From contig NZ_AP012978.1 of assembly GCF_000801295.1 (NCBI RefSeq), positions 930,001 through 994,000 on the forward strand: a DNA stretch of 64,000 nucleotides, in the 5' to 3' direction. Shown one piece after another: positions 40,052 through 48,954 of the stretch. Position numbers and translations under genes: made by a program. The first letter of the stretch is position 1. Each line of letters starts with the position of its first letter. Under the pieces are notes generated by a model that saw only the letters and a list, made by a program, of their open reading frames with translations, was not told where the DNA came from and did no database searches. This DNA is from an endosymbiont of unidentified scaly snail isolate Monju (GTDB lineage: Bacteria > Pseudomonadota > Gammaproteobacteria > Chromatiales > Chromatiaceae).

Positions 40052-40066
40052 ATAAGGGATACTTAT
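40052..40066. promoter_or_regulatory. LysR-type operator candidate between fadL and lysR
   Basis: ATAAG-GGATA-CTTAT is a perfect 5-bp dyad with 5-base spacer that contains the LysR T-N11-A pattern. It lies 35 bases before the LysR-family start, in an AT-rich patch shared with the divergent fadL-like gene. Confidence 0.55.
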
Positions 40067-40100
40067 CTGCCCAATTATAAAAACCGGGGGGCTAGGCAGC

Positions 40101-41012
40101 ATGGCCGATCGCCGATTGCAGGTATTCCACACCGTGGCGCGCCTGTTGAGTTTCACCAAGGCAGCCGAGACGTTGCACATGACCCAGCCGGCGGTAACCT
40201 TCCAGGTGCGCCAGCTGGAAGAGTATTTCAATACGCGCCTGTTCGACCGCACACACAACCGCATCAGTCTGACCGAGGCCGGTGAGGTGGTGTATCGCTT
40301 TGCCGATCGCATCTTCGAGCTGTACGCCGAGATGGAAAATGCCGTGCGCGAGATGACTGGCGAGATCAGCGGCTCGCTGACCATCGGCGCCAGTACCACC
40401 ATCGCGGAGTACATGTTGCCGGCCCTGCTGGGTGATTTCCGCAACCAGTACCCTGATGTGACCATCCACCTCAAGGTGTCGAACACCGAGGGTATCGTGT
40501 CGATGGTGGAGAACAACACCATCGACCTGGGGGTGGTCGAGGCCCCGGTAGGCAACAAGAACCTGGTTGTGGACAAGTGCCGGGACGACTGTCTGGTCGC
40601 CATCGTGCCGCCCAATCACGAGCTCGCCTCGCGCAAGAAGGTGAGCATGGAAGAGCTGCTCAAGTATCCCTTTATCTGTCGCGAGGAGGGTTCAGGCACG
40701 CGCGAGGTCATCACCAACTACACCTGCAAGACCGACGAATGCCGCCAGGCCATGCAGGTCGCCATGGAGTTGGGCAGTCCCGAGGCGGTCAAGGGGGCCG
40801 TGGAAGCCGGCATGGGCATCTCGGTGGTCTCCAATGCCACTATCCAGAAGGAACTGCGGCTGGGCACCCTGGTGGCCATCCGGCTCGATCCGCCGCTGGA
40901 GCGGCCCTTCTCCTTTGTGCATCAGAAACAGAAGTTTCGCGTACGCGTGATGGAGGAGCTCCTTGAATTCGCCCGGCCCTATTGCCACGCCCACCAGGAC
41001 GACGAAGTCTGA
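40101..41012 (+). CDS. LysR-family transcriptional regulator
   Basis: The 303-residue regulator has an N-terminal winged HTH (TVARLLSFTKAAETLHMTQPAVTFQVRQLE). Its effector domain begins GSLTIGASTTIAEYMLP. The effector domain holds several cysteines (KCRDDC, TCKTDEC). The target is not certain. The nearest candidates are its own gene and the divergent fadL-like gene, with a dyad operator between them. Confidence 0.93.
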   Translation: MADRRLQVFHTVARLLSFTKAAETLHMTQPAVTFQVRQLEEYFNTRLFDRTHNRISLTEAGEVVYRFADRIFELYAEMENAVREMTGEISGSLTIGASTTIAEYMLPALLGDFRNQYPDVTIHLKVSNTEGIVSMVENNTIDLGVVEAPVGNKNLVVDKCRDDCLVAIVPPNHELASRKKVSMEELLKYPFICREEGSGTREVITNYTCKTDECRQAMQVAMELGSPEAVKGAVEAGMGISVVSNATIQKELRLGTLVAIRLDPPLERPFSFVHQKQKFRVRVMEELLEFARPYCHAHQDDEV

Positions 41013-41025
41013 GACGGGATTGCGC

Positions 41026-41400
41026 ATGCTCTCTCCGCAGACCCCGTCCCCACAGCAGCAGGAGCTGCTGAGACTGTTTCGGCGCCTCGATGACCGTGCC
41101 CGGGACAGCCTGCTGGATTTCGCTCGTTACCTGGCGGCGCGGGAGGCCCCTGAGGCCGTGCAGGACGTGCCTCCGGCAGAGCCGCTGGGCCTGCCGCGTC
41201 CCGAAGAAGAAACGGTGGTGGCGGCCATGCGACGCTTGTCGCGCAACTACCCCATGCTGAACAAGGACGAGCTGCTGCACCAGACTGCGGCCTTGATGAA
41301 CACCCATGTCATGCAGGGGCGACCTGCAGTCGAGGTGATCGACGAGCTGGAGGCGCTGTTCCAGGCAGCGTGGCGCCGTTATGCTGGACTCGACGACTGA
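41026..41400 (+). CDS. Conserved-looking small protein of unknown function
   Basis: I do not recognise the family. The 124-residue soluble protein is mostly helical, with a Pro-rich middle (about residues 45-65). The C-terminal half is well ordered (RLSRNYPMLNKDELLHQTAALM, then EVIDELEALFQAAWRRYAG). It starts 13 bases after the LysR gene and ends 12 bases before the PerM-like gene, so all three are probably one operon. ATG 41026 was chosen, and an upstream in-frame start overlapping lysR is possible. Confidence 0.65.
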   Translation: MLSPQTPSPQQQELLRLFRRLDDRARDSLLDFARYLAAREAPEAVQDVPPAEPLGLPRPEEETVVAAMRRLSRNYPMLNKDELLHQTAALMNTHVMQGRPAVEVIDELEALFQAAWRRYAGLDD

Positions 41401-41412
41401 CAGGGAGGGGGC

Positions 41413-42471
41413 ATGCAGCTGATCGCCGACTGGTTCCGCCGGACGTTCTCCGATCCCCAGATCGTGTTTCTGGTGGTGGTGTTGCTGGTAGGTTTCGCGG
41501 TGGTGCTCACCATGGGGGACATGCTGGCGCCGGTACTCGCCAGCGCGGTGATCGCCTACCTGCTCGAGGGGCTGGTGGTGTTGCTGGAGGATCGTGGCAT
41601 GCCGCGCCTGCTGGCCGTGGTGCTGGTGTTCATTGCCTTCATGGTGTTTCTCTCGGCCGTGTTGTTCGGCCTGTTGCCGGTGGTGTCGCGCCAGGTGACC
41701 CAGCTGGTGCAGCAATTGCCCAACATGATCAGCGAGGGCCAGCGGGTGCTGATGACCCTGCCCGAGCGTTATCCGGAGATCGTCACTGTCGACCAGGTGG
41801 AGCGGATCCTCGACACCCTGCGCGGCGAGATCGCTGTGTTCGGCCAGAAGGTGCTGTCGTTGTCGGTTGCCTCGGTGGTTGGATTGCTGACCATCGTCGT
41901 CTACCTGGTGCTGATGCCGATGCTGGTGTTCTTCTTTCTCAAGGACAAGGAGCTGATCATCGGCTGGTTCAGCCGCTTCCTGCCGGGCGAGCGCAGCCTG
42001 GCCACCCGGGTGTGGATCGAGGTGGACAGGCAGATTGCCAACTACGTGCGCGGCAAGTTCTGGGAGATCGTCATCGTCTGGGCCGCCAGCTTCGTCACCT
42101 TCTCGCTGTTCGGCCTGCAGTACGCCATGCTGCTGGCGGTACTGGTGGGTCTGTCGGTGGTGGTCCCCTACGTCGGGGCCACGGTGGTGACGGTACCGGT
42201 GTTGCTGGTGGCCTGGTTCCAGTGGGGCGGGGGGCCGGATTTCATCGGTGTGACCGTGGCCTACCTGGTCATCCAGGCCATCGACGGCAACCTGCTGGTG
42301 CCCCTGCTGTTCGGTGAGGTGGTCAATCTGCACCCGGTGGCGATCATCGTCTCCATCCTGGTGTTCGGCGGCTTGTGGGGGTTCTGGGGGGTGTTCTTCG
42401 CCATCCCGCTGGCGACCCTGGTGAATGCGATACTTCGCGCCTGGCCTGATCATCATCCTCGCAGTATTTGA
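41413..42471 (+). CDS. AI-2E/PerM-family membrane protein
   Basis: The 352-residue protein has about eight TM helices in the pattern of the AI-2E exporter/PerM family, with the long central helical loop (VTQLVQQLPNMISEGQRVL). Family motifs such as RVWIEVDRQIANYVRGK and VVPYVGATVV are also present. Members have been linked to autoinducer-2 export, sodium/proton exchange or unknown transport, so the substrate cannot be read from the sequence. GGGAGGGGGC precedes the ATG. Confidence 0.9.
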   Translation: MQLIADWFRRTFSDPQIVFLVVVLLVGFAVVLTMGDMLAPVLASAVIAYLLEGLVVLLEDRGMPRLLAVVLVFIAFMVFLSAVLFGLLPVVSRQVTQLVQQLPNMISEGQRVLMTLPERYPEIVTVDQVERILDTLRGEIAVFGQKVLSLSVASVVGLLTIVVYLVLMPMLVFFFLKDKELIIGWFSRFLPGERSLATRVWIEVDRQIANYVRGKFWEIVIVWAASFVTFSLFGLQYAMLLAVLVGLSVVVPYVGATVVTVPVLLVAWFQWGGGPDFIGVTVAYLVIQAIDGNLLVPLLFGEVVNLHPVAIIVSILVFGGLWGFWGVFFAIPLATLVNAILRAWPDHHPRSI

Positions 42472-42485
42472 TCCCATACACGAAA

Positions 42486-42505
42486 AAGCCCCCGCGCGGG
42501 GGCTT
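42486..42505. terminator. Convergent terminator between perM-like and DUF2892 genes
   Basis: The palindrome AAGCCCCCGCGCGGGGGCTT is preceded on the plus strand by A residues. On the minus strand it therefore ends in CTTTTTCG and makes a good terminator for the DUF2892 gene. In the plus direction the T-run is weak. Confidence 0.8.
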
Positions 42506-42527
42506 GTCGCAGGGCGATACCCGGGAC

Positions 42528-42710
42528 TCAGCCCTTCTTGGTGCTGAGCCCAAAGGGCAGATAGAGCGGGCACCAGCCGATCGCCCCGGTGAACAGCGGG
42601 ATGATGCCGACAGCGCCCCACCAGTTCTGGTTCACGTAGCCCCAGGCGAGCAGCGCTACACCCACGACCAGGCGGAGAGTGCGGTCGATTCCACCAATGT
42701 TCTGTTTCAT
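42528..42710 (-). CDS. DUF2892 small membrane protein
   Basis: The 60-residue protein has two TM helices. It starts MKQNIGGIDRTLRLVVG and ends with GWCPLYLPFGLST, the DUF2892 pattern also found at the C-terminus of YgaP-type rhodaneses. The function is unknown. AAAGGAG precedes the ATG. It lies 69 bases after a Crp/Fnr regulator on the same strand, a frequent pairing. Confidence 0.9.
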   Translation of the reverse strand: MKQNIGGIDRTLRLVVGVALLAWGYVNQNWWGAVGIIPLFTGAIGWCPLYLPFGLSTKKG

Positions 42711-42779
42711 GACGATCTCCTTTGTGTTTCTGGTTGATGTGGTTTCAGTCTAGCCAATCGCCGAGAGGCCGTCGGTGAC

Positions 42780-43466
42780 TTAGTCACATTGAGCCAGTGC
42801 CTGTTTCAGCGCCTGTCGGTGCAGCTGGACGTGACCGCGCCGCAGCTCCAGCATGCCCCGGTGGGCCAGATCCTTGAGTACGCGGCTGACTACTTCGCGC
42901 GAGGTGCCCAGGTCGTCGGCGATGGTCTGGTGGGTGATCGCCAGGTCGTCACGGCCACTTTCCTCGCCTCGCTGCAACAGGTAGCGCAGCAGTCGCTGGT
43001 CCAGGCGGCGGAAGGTCACCTCCTCGAGCAGCATCAGCACACCGGACAGCCGGGTGGCGAGCAGGCGCCAGATGAAGCGTCGCCAGGCCGGGAAGCGCAG
43101 CATGAAGTCCTCGACATGGACGGCGGGGATCAGGATGACCTGCAGATCCCGTTCGCAACTGGCGATGGCGGGAAAGCGTTCGCCGCCGAGGATGCAGGAG
43201 GCGGTGAGAATGCAGCATTCGCCGGCTTCGATGCGGTAGAGGGTGATCTCGCGTCCCGATTCGGCCAGTTCGTAGACCCGGGCGCGCCCCTCGAGGACCA
43301 GTGCCAGGTGGGTGCATTCCTGTCCCAGGTCGCAGATCGCGGCGCCAGCGGGTAGCCTGGCGTCCAGGCCAGCCTGGTCGATGGCCGCCACCAGTTCCGG
43401 ATCATCCAGCATGGGGTAGCGTTGCCGTATCAGCAGGCTGCGTGCGTTGCCGCTAGGCTTGGCCAT
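42780..43466 (-). CDS. Crp/Fnr-family transcriptional regulator
   Basis: The 228-residue protein has a cyclic-nucleotide-binding-like domain (about 20-140) and a C-terminal winged HTH (ITHQTIADDLGTSREVVSRVLKDL). A cluster of cysteines (CCILTASC) lies where effectors bind in related proteins. Redox or ligand sensing is possible but not shown. The downstream DUF2892 gene is the likely target. The regulator starts four bases after the end of the GGDEF-EAL response-regulator gene, so they may share a transcript. Confidence 0.93.
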   Translation of the reverse strand: MAKPSGNARSLLIRQRYPMLDDPELVAAIDQAGLDARLPAGAAICDLGQECTHLALVLEGRARVYELAESGREITLYRIEAGECCILTASCILGGERFPAIASCERDLQVILIPAVHVEDFMLRFPAWRRFIWRLLATRLSGVLMLLEEVTFRRLDQRLLRYLLQRGEESGRDDLAITHQTIADDLGTSREVVSRVLKDLAHRGMLELRRGHVQLHRQALKQALAQCD

Positions 43467-43470
43467 GAAA

Positions 43471-45917
43471 TCAGATCACGACCTGGGTGAAATCATATTC
43501 CATGGTCTCCATCGCCTGCTGGATGAAATCACCCTGCAACAGGTCGGCGCCCGAGGACCAGTGCAGGTCGATGGCCCGTGGGTCGTCGATATTCGAGACC
43601 ACGACCCGCGCGTTTGCGCGGTGGGCCTCGTTGATCACGGTGGTGATGGTTTCCTTGTCGGCCTTGAGCAGGCGTGGCGCTATGCGGATGAAGTTGCCGC
43701 GGACATAGCGCAGCACCTTGAAGGCCGCGGATTTCTCGGCAAAGTGTGACAGACAGACACGGATATCCATTGCGTGCAGCTGGCCGATGGCCTGCTTGGC
43801 AGCCTTCAGATCGTGTGACAGGGCGGAGAGCCGGAATTGCAGCACCAGGCCGGTCCCCACCATTCGACGATCGCGCAGCTCTTCGGACACCCACTCCGGG
43901 TAGTCGGGGTTGTGCAGGGAGATCGCCGACTGGGGAATGAACAGGCGGGTCTTGTGGCCGTCGTTCCGGCGTTGCTTGAGGATATCCAGGGCCCTGCCGA
44001 GCAACCAGGTATCGACCTGGTCGGCGAGACCGGCACGTTCGATTTCCTTGCGCAGGTCCTGCAGCGGCAGCAACTCGCCCGTGGCCGTCGGCAGACGTGG
44101 CTGTATCTCCCAGGCTTCGGTCCCCGGGTCGACCAGGTCGAGCATCGGCTGATAGAACAGCCTGATCTCGTCGTTTGCCAGACGATCGCGCAGGATCTGC
44201 GTGATATCTTGGCTTGCCGCCACGGCCGCTTCACTGGCGGCAGCAAGCTGCTTTTCCAGCGACTCATCGTGGGTCACCGTCTTTCCCGGGCCGTCAGCGA
44301 GTGCGTGCTGCAGTGCCAGCCTGGCACGGCTGATCATTTCCGGGGCTTCGTTTCCGAGCTTTTGTGCCAGGGCCATGCCGATGGCAATGGTCAGGGTCCG
44401 CTGTTCGTCGCAGAGGGTGAAGGTGTGTCGAGTGACCGTCTCGTGGAGACGTGAACACAGGTCGTGGATGGGGTTGGTATTCGAGCGTCGGACCAGGATA
44501 CCGAGCGTCTCGTCATCCAGGCGAGCCAGGGCGTCGTTGGCGCCCAGCTCCTTGGCCACCACCTCTTCGAGCTCGGTGATCAGGTCGGCTATCCCTTCCA
44601 GTCCTTCCAGCTTGTGCATCTGGTCGGGTCGCAGCAGCAGAACGGCGTGCGCCTGGGTGCGCATGGGATCGGTGCTCAGTTGGGCAGCGATCCGGTCCAG
44701 AAACTGGGTCTGGGTGAGTGTGCAACGGCCGTACTGAGGGCCCTGGCCGGTTTCGAAGAGCATCTGCGAGCGGCGGATGCGGTTCTCGACTACCGCGATC
44801 AGCTGCCGGGGGCGAATGGGCTTGGTGATGAAGTCGTCACCTCCGACGCTCAAGGCGTCTACCTGCTTGTCGGTATCCTGTTCGCCCGAGAGGAAGACGA
44901 TGGGGAGGTTCACGAACTCGTTGTATTCCCTGATCACCGAGGTGAGTTCGATACCGCTGACCCGTGGCATGTAGATATCCATCAGGATGAGGTTGGGCCG
45001 AAATTCGCGCAACTGGTCGAGTATCTGCATTGGATCGGTCACCGTCCGGACCTCCATGCCGGCCTTGGACAGTACCGAAGCCGCAAACTTGGCCTGTGCC
45101 AGATCGTCGTCGACCACCACCACGCGATAAGGCGCGCGAAGCGTCTGGGTCCCCAGCAATACGGCGATGCGTTCCCGGATATCCTGCATGTCAAAGGGGG
45201 GGGGGAGAAGAAGGCGCTGCCGCCCGCACGGGTCGCACGTATCCGGGTTTCGAGGTCGCCGTTTTCCGCTACGTAGATCAGGGGAACGCGGCGGCCGGTG
45301 TTCTTGTGGATGAGGGCAACCTCTTCGATCAGGGGTTCCATCTTCGGGATCGATGCCACGTCCGCCAGCACTGCACTCGCCTGACGGCGATGCAGCAGAT
45401 GGATGGCCGCGGCCGGGTCGTCGAGTCGCTGTATGGAGAAGCCGCTTTCGCCCAGTTGGCTGACGACAGCATCAAAGGCTTGTGGCAGGGTGCCCAGGAC
45501 ACAGATGTTGGGCGAGGGAGGTTCGGGTTGGGACGAGGTCGGCGGCTCGGTACCGTGGAGTTGCTGGTCCAGAGGCGGCAGCGGTACATCCAGCGCGGCG
45601 AGCAGCCCGTCGAAGTGCTCTCGTTGTTCGGGTGTCATCGGCAGTTCCATGCCGACGAAAGAGCTCAGATAGACCTCGGCAGAGAAGGCTGCCTCGGCCA
45701 GCTCGCTCGCCCCGACCTGTTCGGCCTGCTCCGCCAGCCGGCTCAGCTGCTCATGGAGCTCACTGGTGGTTTCGGGTTTCCAGTGTTCGCGCTGGGAGGC
45801 CCACAGTGAGCGGATGTTGTGGACCTGGTCGGTCAGGCTGGCGAGGGCATTCGAATCAGCTTCCCTGGCATCGGACCTTGGCGGCGAATCGGGCGATCTA
45901 TCCGGCATCTGGGGCAT
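43471..45917 (-). pseudogene. REC-REC-GGDEF-EAL response regulator (degenerate outputs), interrupted at a G10 tract
   Basis: The 5' part (from 45917) encodes an HPt-like helical stretch, a linker and a degenerate receiver domain. At ten G residues (plus strand 45196-45205) the frame shifts. Eight or eleven would restore GSAFFSPPFDMQDIRER and give a single protein of about 815 residues. The second receiver domain has VVVDDD and the phosphoacceptor in LILMDIYMP. The GGDEF-like domain has lost its motif (LDDETLGIL), and the EAL-like domain has EIQPRL in place of EALLR. The outputs are therefore probably c-di-GMP sensing or protein-binding, not catalytic. It is divergent from a hybrid histidine kinase that may phosphorylate it. 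Confidence 0.78.
45196..45205. repeat. G10 homopolymer inside a response-regulator gene
   Basis: This is the longest homopolymer I noticed in the window. It sits in coding sequence at the frameshift and is compatible either with slipped-strand phase variation or with a sequencing indel. Confidence 0.95.
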
Positions 45918-46011
45918 CTCGATCCATCACGATCCACCCATATTACCTTAACCGGGATTCTCTTCGCAGGTACAGTTAGGATAAGAGGGCCCTGGATGGG
46001 CAGGGAGACAG

Positions 46012-48747
46012 GTGAATACGGTGCAGAATGATTTGGAAGATGCCCGCAAGCCAGACTCCCGGCAGGGAGCGGTGACGGGCTGGTCGGCGGATCGTGAGGC
46101 CCTGCTGGGGGCTTTGCGCTGGGCGGCCTGGGTGGCGCCGTTGCTGGCACTTGCCGGGGTTGGCCTGTATCTGCTCGGCATGGCAGACCAGGCCCCCTTG
46201 CAGCTGATGGGGGTCAGTGCGGCGTTGCTGATGCTGCTGGGATGGGTTTCGCGACGGGTGCTGGTGTCCCGACATCGGCTCCTGTTGTGGGAGGCGGCCC
46301 TGTTTTCCCTGCTGGCGCTGCAGCTTGCTGCGTGGTTGCTGATGCCCATCGGTATCGCGAGCACGCATCCGGCCTTGCAGTTGCTCGGCCTGGGGGCCGT
46401 ATTGCTGGTGTTTCTTCCCCTGTTGCACTGGTTGCCGGGTTTCTGGCTGCTGCTGGTGTTGCTGTTGACGGTGGCAGTCTGGTTCGACGGTGGTCTCCGG
46501 TCGTGGCTGGCCGTGGCGGTGGTTGCCGCCGCCATCATGGGACTGGGCGGGCATCTGCTGAGGCGCGAGCTGGGGCGGGCACGCTCCCGTGACAACGAGG
46601 CACGAAAACGTGGCGAGGACCTGGAGGAACGGCTGCTCGACGCCGACGGGCGTGTCCGCCAGGCCAACGAAGAGGTTGCGCGTTGTCGCCAGGAGCTGGC
46701 CGAGGTGCGCAGTCTGGCCGAGAGTGCCAGTCGCGCGAAGACCGAGTTTCTGGCCACCATCAGCCACGAGATCCGTACCCCGCTGAACGGTATTCTGCCG
46801 ATCCTCGATCTTCTTCAGAGTACGGAACTGAACGACGAGCAACGGCGCTATGTGCGCACGGCGTTGAATTCGTCCCGGCACCTGCTGCGCATCATCAATG
46901 ACATCCTGGATTACGCCAAGGCCGATTCCGGCAAGCTGGAACTCGAGAGTATCGAACTGAACCTGGAAGAGCTGGTGCGTGGCGTGCTCGACCTGATGGC
47001 CACCAGCGCAGAGCGCAAGGGCCTGCGTCTGGCTCTGCGAATAGACAAGGACGTACCCCGTTCGGTGCGGGGCGACCCCATTCGTCTGCGTCAGATCCTG
47101 GCCAACCTGGTGAGTAACGCGGTCAAGTTCACCGAGAAGGGCAGTATCACCGTGCGCATCGAGCTGCAGCGTGCCGGCCGGCGCGAGGTCGAGCTGCGCT
47201 TCAGCGTCACCGATACGGGAATCGGCCTGTCTCGCGAGGCGGCAGGGCGTCTGTTCGAATCGTTCACCCAGGCCGACGCCTCGACAACGCGCAAGCACGG
47301 GGGTACCGGGCTGGGGCTGGCCATCTGCCGTCGCCTGGTAGAGCTGATGGGGGGACGTATCGGTGTGCGTTCGCGTCCGGGCCAGGGATCCACCTTCTGG
47401 TTCACCGTTTCCCTGCGGCGATCCATTCATGAGGTCCCCACCTTGCGCAAGGATCTGGACGGCATACGCCTGCTGGCCGTGTTGCCGGATGCCGGGGTGC
47501 GCCGGGAGATTACGCAGGCCCTGGGTCAATGGGGGGTCAAGGTCGAGGAGGCCGCTCCTGGTGCAGTACTGGCTCGCTTGCGCGATGCGGCGCGTCTTGG
47601 CCCGAGCTGGGCCTTCGAGGGAGTACTCATCGATGGCCGGGGCATCGAGTCGCAGTTGCCGGCCCTGCTGCACGGCATCCGGGACGAGGCGGGCCTGGCG
47701 GACCTGCCCGTGATCGTGGTCATCCGTGCCAGCGAGGTGGCGCGACGCCTGCGTGAGTCGTTCGGTGTGCAGGTGATTCAGGGGGGACTGCAGACTTCCG
47801 TACTGAAGCGCTTGCTACATCGGGTATTCGATGTCGTCGGCAGTGCCAGTTACGAGGCCCAGCACGACGATCTCCTGGGCTACCGCGATCTCAACATCGA
47901 GCAGGAGACTGCCCTCGCCGATACCCCGGATTCCGCCGAGGGCAGCGGTGGCACTTCCGGTCTGCGGGTGCTGCTGGTCGAGGACAACCCGGTCAATTCC
48001 GGTGTGGTCAAGCGGGTGCTGGACCGCCTGGGGGCGGCCTGTGAGGTGGTCGAGAACGGGCGCCTGGCGCTCGACCGGCTGAAACAGGGAGGGGTCGACC
48101 TGGTGCTGATGGACTGCCAGATGCCGGTAATGGATGGCTACGAAGCTACCCGGGCCTGGCGCGAGCATGAACGGAAGGCCGGTGGACATCTGCCGATCAT
48201 CGCCATGACCGCCAATGCCATGCACGGCGACCGTGAGAAGTGCCTGGCTGCCGGCATGGACGATTACCTGGCCAAGCCGGTCTCCCGGAAAGAGCTGGAT
48301 GCCATGCTGGGCCGCTGGGGAAGGAAAGGCGAGCGACAGCGCCCCGCAACATCTGCGGCGACGGGTGCGGCAGAGACAGTGCCGACAGACCGCCGGCAGG
48401 CACTTCTCGACCGTTCGGTGCTCGAGGAGTTGCAGGAGGTAATGGGCGACGATCTGGATGACCTGGTGCAGACCTGGAAGGACAGTTCGGCCGAATTGAT
48501 GCAGCAGCTGCGTCAGGCGGCCGAGGCCGGGGATGTCGAGGCCATGATCGTACCGGCACACTCGCTCAAGTCGAGTAGCGCCAATGTCGGAGCCATGCAC
48601 TTCTCGGCGCTGGCCAGGACAGTGGAGCATGCTGCGCGCCAGGGCAAGACCGAGATCGCCCTGGCGGCCTGGCGCAAGATGCCCGCGATCTACGATGCCA
48701 CGCGCAAGGTGCTCTCGGGGGCTCTCCGAACAAGTCCGGGGCGATGA
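46012..48747 (+). CDS. Hybrid histidine kinase (HisKA-HATPase-REC-REC-HPt)
   Basis: The 911-residue sensor starts with about six TM helices (residues 35-190) with almost no periplasmic domain. A coiled coil and a HisKA domain follow, with phosphorylated H252 in SHEIRTPLNG. The HATPase domain has the N and G boxes (NLVSNAVKF, DTGIGL, HGGTGLGL). A degenerate receiver comes next, then a full receiver with D701 in LMDCQMPVMDG, and a C-terminal HPt with H850 in AHSLKSSSANVG. This is a BarA/ArcB-like phosphorelay layout. The start may be GTG 46012 or GTG 46021, the latter better spaced from AGGTGA. The divergent double-receiver protein is a plausible output. Confidence 0.94.
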   Translation: MNTVQNDLEDARKPDSRQGAVTGWSADREALLGALRWAAWVAPLLALAGVGLYLLGMADQAPLQLMGVSAALLMLLGWVSRRVLVSRHRLLLWEAALFSLLALQLAAWLLMPIGIASTHPALQLLGLGAVLLVFLPLLHWLPGFWLLLVLLLTVAVWFDGGLRSWLAVAVVAAAIMGLGGHLLRRELGRARSRDNEARKRGEDLEERLLDADGRVRQANEEVARCRQELAEVRSLAESASRAKTEFLATISHEIRTPLNGILPILDLLQSTELNDEQRRYVRTALNSSRHLLRIINDILDYAKADSGKLELESIELNLEELVRGVLDLMATSAERKGLRLALRIDKDVPRSVRGDPIRLRQILANLVSNAVKFTEKGSITVRIELQRAGRREVELRFSVTDTGIGLSREAAGRLFESFTQADASTTRKHGGTGLGLAICRRLVELMGGRIGVRSRPGQGSTFWFTVSLRRSIHEVPTLRKDLDGIRLLAVLPDAGVRREITQALGQWGVKVEEAAPGAVLARLRDAARLGPSWAFEGVLIDGRGIESQLPALLHGIRDEAGLADLPVIVVIRASEVARRLRESFGVQVIQGGLQTSVLKRLLHRVFDVVGSASYEAQHDDLLGYRDLNIEQETALADTPDSAEGSGGTSGLRVLLVEDNPVNSGVVKRVLDRLGAACEVVENGRLALDRLKQGGVDLVLMDCQMPVMDGYEATRAWREHERKAGGHLPIIAMTANAMHGDREKCLAAGMDDYLAKPVSRKELDAMLGRWGRKGERQRPATSAATGAAETVPTDRRQALLDRSVLEELQEVMGDDLDDLVQTWKDSSAELMQQLRQAAEAGDVEAMIVPAHSLKSSSANVGAMHFSALARTVEHAARQGKTEIALAAWRKMPAIYDATRKVLSGALRTSPGR

Positions 48748-48904
48748 GATTGCCGACCGGAATGCGTCGGCTCACGGTGTGCCAATCGCACCTGACCGCC
48801 CACTATCGCAAAGGCAGGTAACGCGTCGATGGTGTGTTCCGGCGGCAGGGTCGCGTTTCATGACCAGTTTGGATGGAGACCTCCCCGGGGAATTTCCTGT
48901 CATG

Positions 48905-48945
48905 CCCCTCCTCAGCTTGCGGAGGAGGGGAGAAAGTGCTTTTTC
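48905..48945 (+). terminator. Candidate terminator after the hybrid kinase
   Basis: A 9-bp stem (cccctcctc/gaggagggg, 48905-48930) is followed after about ten bases by TTTTT. The remainder of the 48748-48954 gap shows nothing else. The distance of the T-run lowers confidence. Confidence 0.45.
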
Positions 48946-48954
48946 AGGGGTTCC

